DNA from: Aeromonas bivalvium
GTDB taxonomy: Bacteria > Pseudomonadota > Gammaproteobacteria > Enterobacterales > Aeromonadaceae
Direction: 5' to 3'
Assembly: GCF_000819765.1 (NCBI RefSeq)
Contig: NZ_CDBT01000008.1
Span: 306,935-370,934, forward strand
DNA: 64,000 bases
The position numbers and the translations under genes were made by a program. Of this stretch, positions 63,182 through 64,000 are shown piece by piece. Within the stretch, counting starts at the first letter, position 1; each line of letters begins with the position of its first letter. The notes below the pieces were generated by a model. That model was given only the letters and a program-made list of their open reading frames with translations. It was not told where the DNA came from and made no database searches.

Positions 63182-63874
63182 ATGGCGCCCATTTTCACCC
63201 TGGTGATCGAGGACGACGAACGGATCGGTGCCATCCTGGCCGAGCTGGTCTCCTCCACCCCCGGATTTTCCCTGCTGGGTCGGGCCGAGAGCCTGACCCA
63301 GGCCGATCTCATGATGCGAGCGGCCGAACCCCAGCTGCTGCTGGTAGACATCTCATTGCCGGACGGCTCGGGCCTCGAGTGGGTGAACCGGCTGCGCAGC
63401 CACAATCGGGAGGCCTACGTCATCATGGTGACCGCCTCCTGCGACGTGGAGACCATACAGCAGGCCCTGAACCTGGGGGTGCAGGATTACATCATCAAGC
63501 CGCTGCGGCTGTTTCGGGTTCAACAGAGCCTGGAGGAGATCCTTACCCTGCACAGGCGCATCTGCGAGCGGGGCTCCCTGGCACAGAGCGATCTGGACAA
63601 GCTGATGGGCAAGGGGCGCATTCAACCGAAGGAGGTGCGCGATACCCCCAAGGGCATCGACGCCATCACCCTGCGCCAGGTGCTGGAACTGCTGGCCGGC
63701 GAGCCGGACACGGCGTTTTCCACCGATACGGTGGCGCTGCGCCTCTCCTTGAGCCGCACCACGGCGCGCCGTTACCTGGAGTTTCTGGAGTCCGAAGACA
63801 AGCTGGACGTGGATCTCAACTACGGTCAGCGGGGCCGCCCCGAACGGCGCTACCACTGGCGTCGGGGCAATTGA
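63182..63874 (+). CDS. Response regulator of the CitB/DcuR family
   Basis: A 230-residue regulator paired with the preceding kinase. Receiver domain: acidic pocket E10-D11-D12, phospho-acceptor D56 in LLVDISLPDG, and K106 in YIIKPLRLFR. The C-terminal domain (about 160-225, AFSTDTVALRLSLSRTTARRYLEFLESEDKLDVDLNYG in parts) is the CitB-type helix-turn-helix ending in GRPERRYHW, close to DcuR/DpiA. It likely activates the transporter-malic-enzyme operon upstream. Confidence 0.93.
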   Translation: MAPIFTLVIEDDERIGAILAELVSSTPGFSLLGRAESLTQADLMMRAAEPQLLLVDISLPDGSGLEWVNRLRSHNREAYVIMVTASCDVETIQQALNLGVQDYIIKPLRLFRVQQSLEEILTLHRRICERGSLAQSDLDKLMGKGRIQPKEVRDTPKGIDAITLRQVLELLAGEPDTAFSTDTVALRLSLSRTTARRYLEFLESEDKLDVDLNYGQRGRPERRYHWRRGN

Positions 63875-63893
63875 GGTGGCGTTAGCACAGCAT

Positions 63894-63933
63894 GGATAGC
63901 AAAAGGGGAGCCCAGGCTCCCCTTTTGCTATCC
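63894..63933. terminator. Bidirectional terminator after the citB-type regulator gene
   Basis: A perfect 19-base-pair inverted repeat (63894-63912 with 63915-63933), with AAAA and TTTT runs on the arms. It ends the mae-like operon and probably a convergent gene. Confidence 0.85.
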
Positions 63934-63941
63934 GGCCTGAC

Positions 63942-64000
63942 CTAGCTGGGGTCGCCCGATAAGGGGAGCAGGGCGGCGCGGGAGTGCTCGAACAGGGCGA
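63942..64000 (-). CDS. 3' end of an unidentified gene running off the window
   Basis: An open frame on the minus strand ends in TAG at 63942-63944 and reads ALFEHSRAALLPLSGDPS before it. A terminator lies 9 bases beyond its stop, which supports a real gene end. Only 19 codons are visible and the product cannot be named. Confidence 0.4.
   Translation of the reverse strand, partial: ALFEHSRAALLPLSGDPS

Overview
The window is about 62% GC chromosomal DNA from a gammaproteobacterium, most likely Aeromonas (inference). Support comes from the lpxA-lpxB-rnhB-dnaE-accA order, the smc-zipA-ligA and nrdD-nrdG clusters, and a PliI lysozyme inhibitor whose Ser104 and Tyr107 fall on the numbering known for A. 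hydrophila PliI. There are no rRNA or tRNA genes, no CRISPR array, no insertion sequence and no phage genes. It is core genome with a few lineage-specific modules.

Layout. 1-7.0 kb: lipid A synthesis (lpxA 3' part, lpxB), rnhB, dnaE, accA. 7.3-14.0 kb: lysine-dependent acid resistance (cadC, cadB, lysine decarboxylase) followed by pdxY, a PLP-salvage kinase. 14.0-20.2 kb: MATE exporter, LysR regulator, serine transporter sdaC, and an AsnC regulator divergent from the exporter yjeH. 20.2-26.4 kb: an ABC-F ATPase preceded by its own promoter and a 28-codon leader peptide, then pliI, an M13 lipoprotein peptidase and tilS. 26.4-34.3 kb: a diguanylate cyclase, a CPA2 antiporter, a patatin-like protein, an alpha/beta hydrolase, a TetR regulator, a NarL-type response regulator and a GST. 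The cyclase and the response regulator both have tandem duplicates of their 3' ends. 34.3-39.8 kb: periplasmic GH13 amylase and a four-gene GtrB/GtrA/GT-C glycosylation operon. 40-45 kb: a periplasmic solute-binding protein, ldtD and mepK (making and cutting 3-3 peptidoglycan crosslinks), a small lipoprotein, a TRIC-family protein and cysZ. 45.2-51.8 kb: smc, zipA, ligA. 52-55.2 kb: anaerobic ribonucleotide reductase nrdD/nrdG behind two NrdR boxes, and a tiny Pmp3 protein missed by length cut-offs. 55.3-58.5 kb: mliC and a slyA-hlyD-FUSC efflux operon with twin SlyA-type operators. 58.7-63.9 kb: a 2HCT permease, malic enzyme and CitA/CitB-type two-component system in the order of the mae (malate) operon of lactic acid bacteria.

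The most interesting signal is upstream of the ABC-F gene. A strong promoter and a near-perfect Shine-Dalgarno drive a 28-codon leader whose codons 19-21 are exactly complementary (9 of 9) to the ABC-F start region. This looks like antibiotic- or stress-sensing attenuation. Second is the repeated pattern of 3'-end tandem duplication in two unrelated regulatory genes 6 kb apart. Long open frames antisense to real genes are GC-rich codon shadows and are left out.
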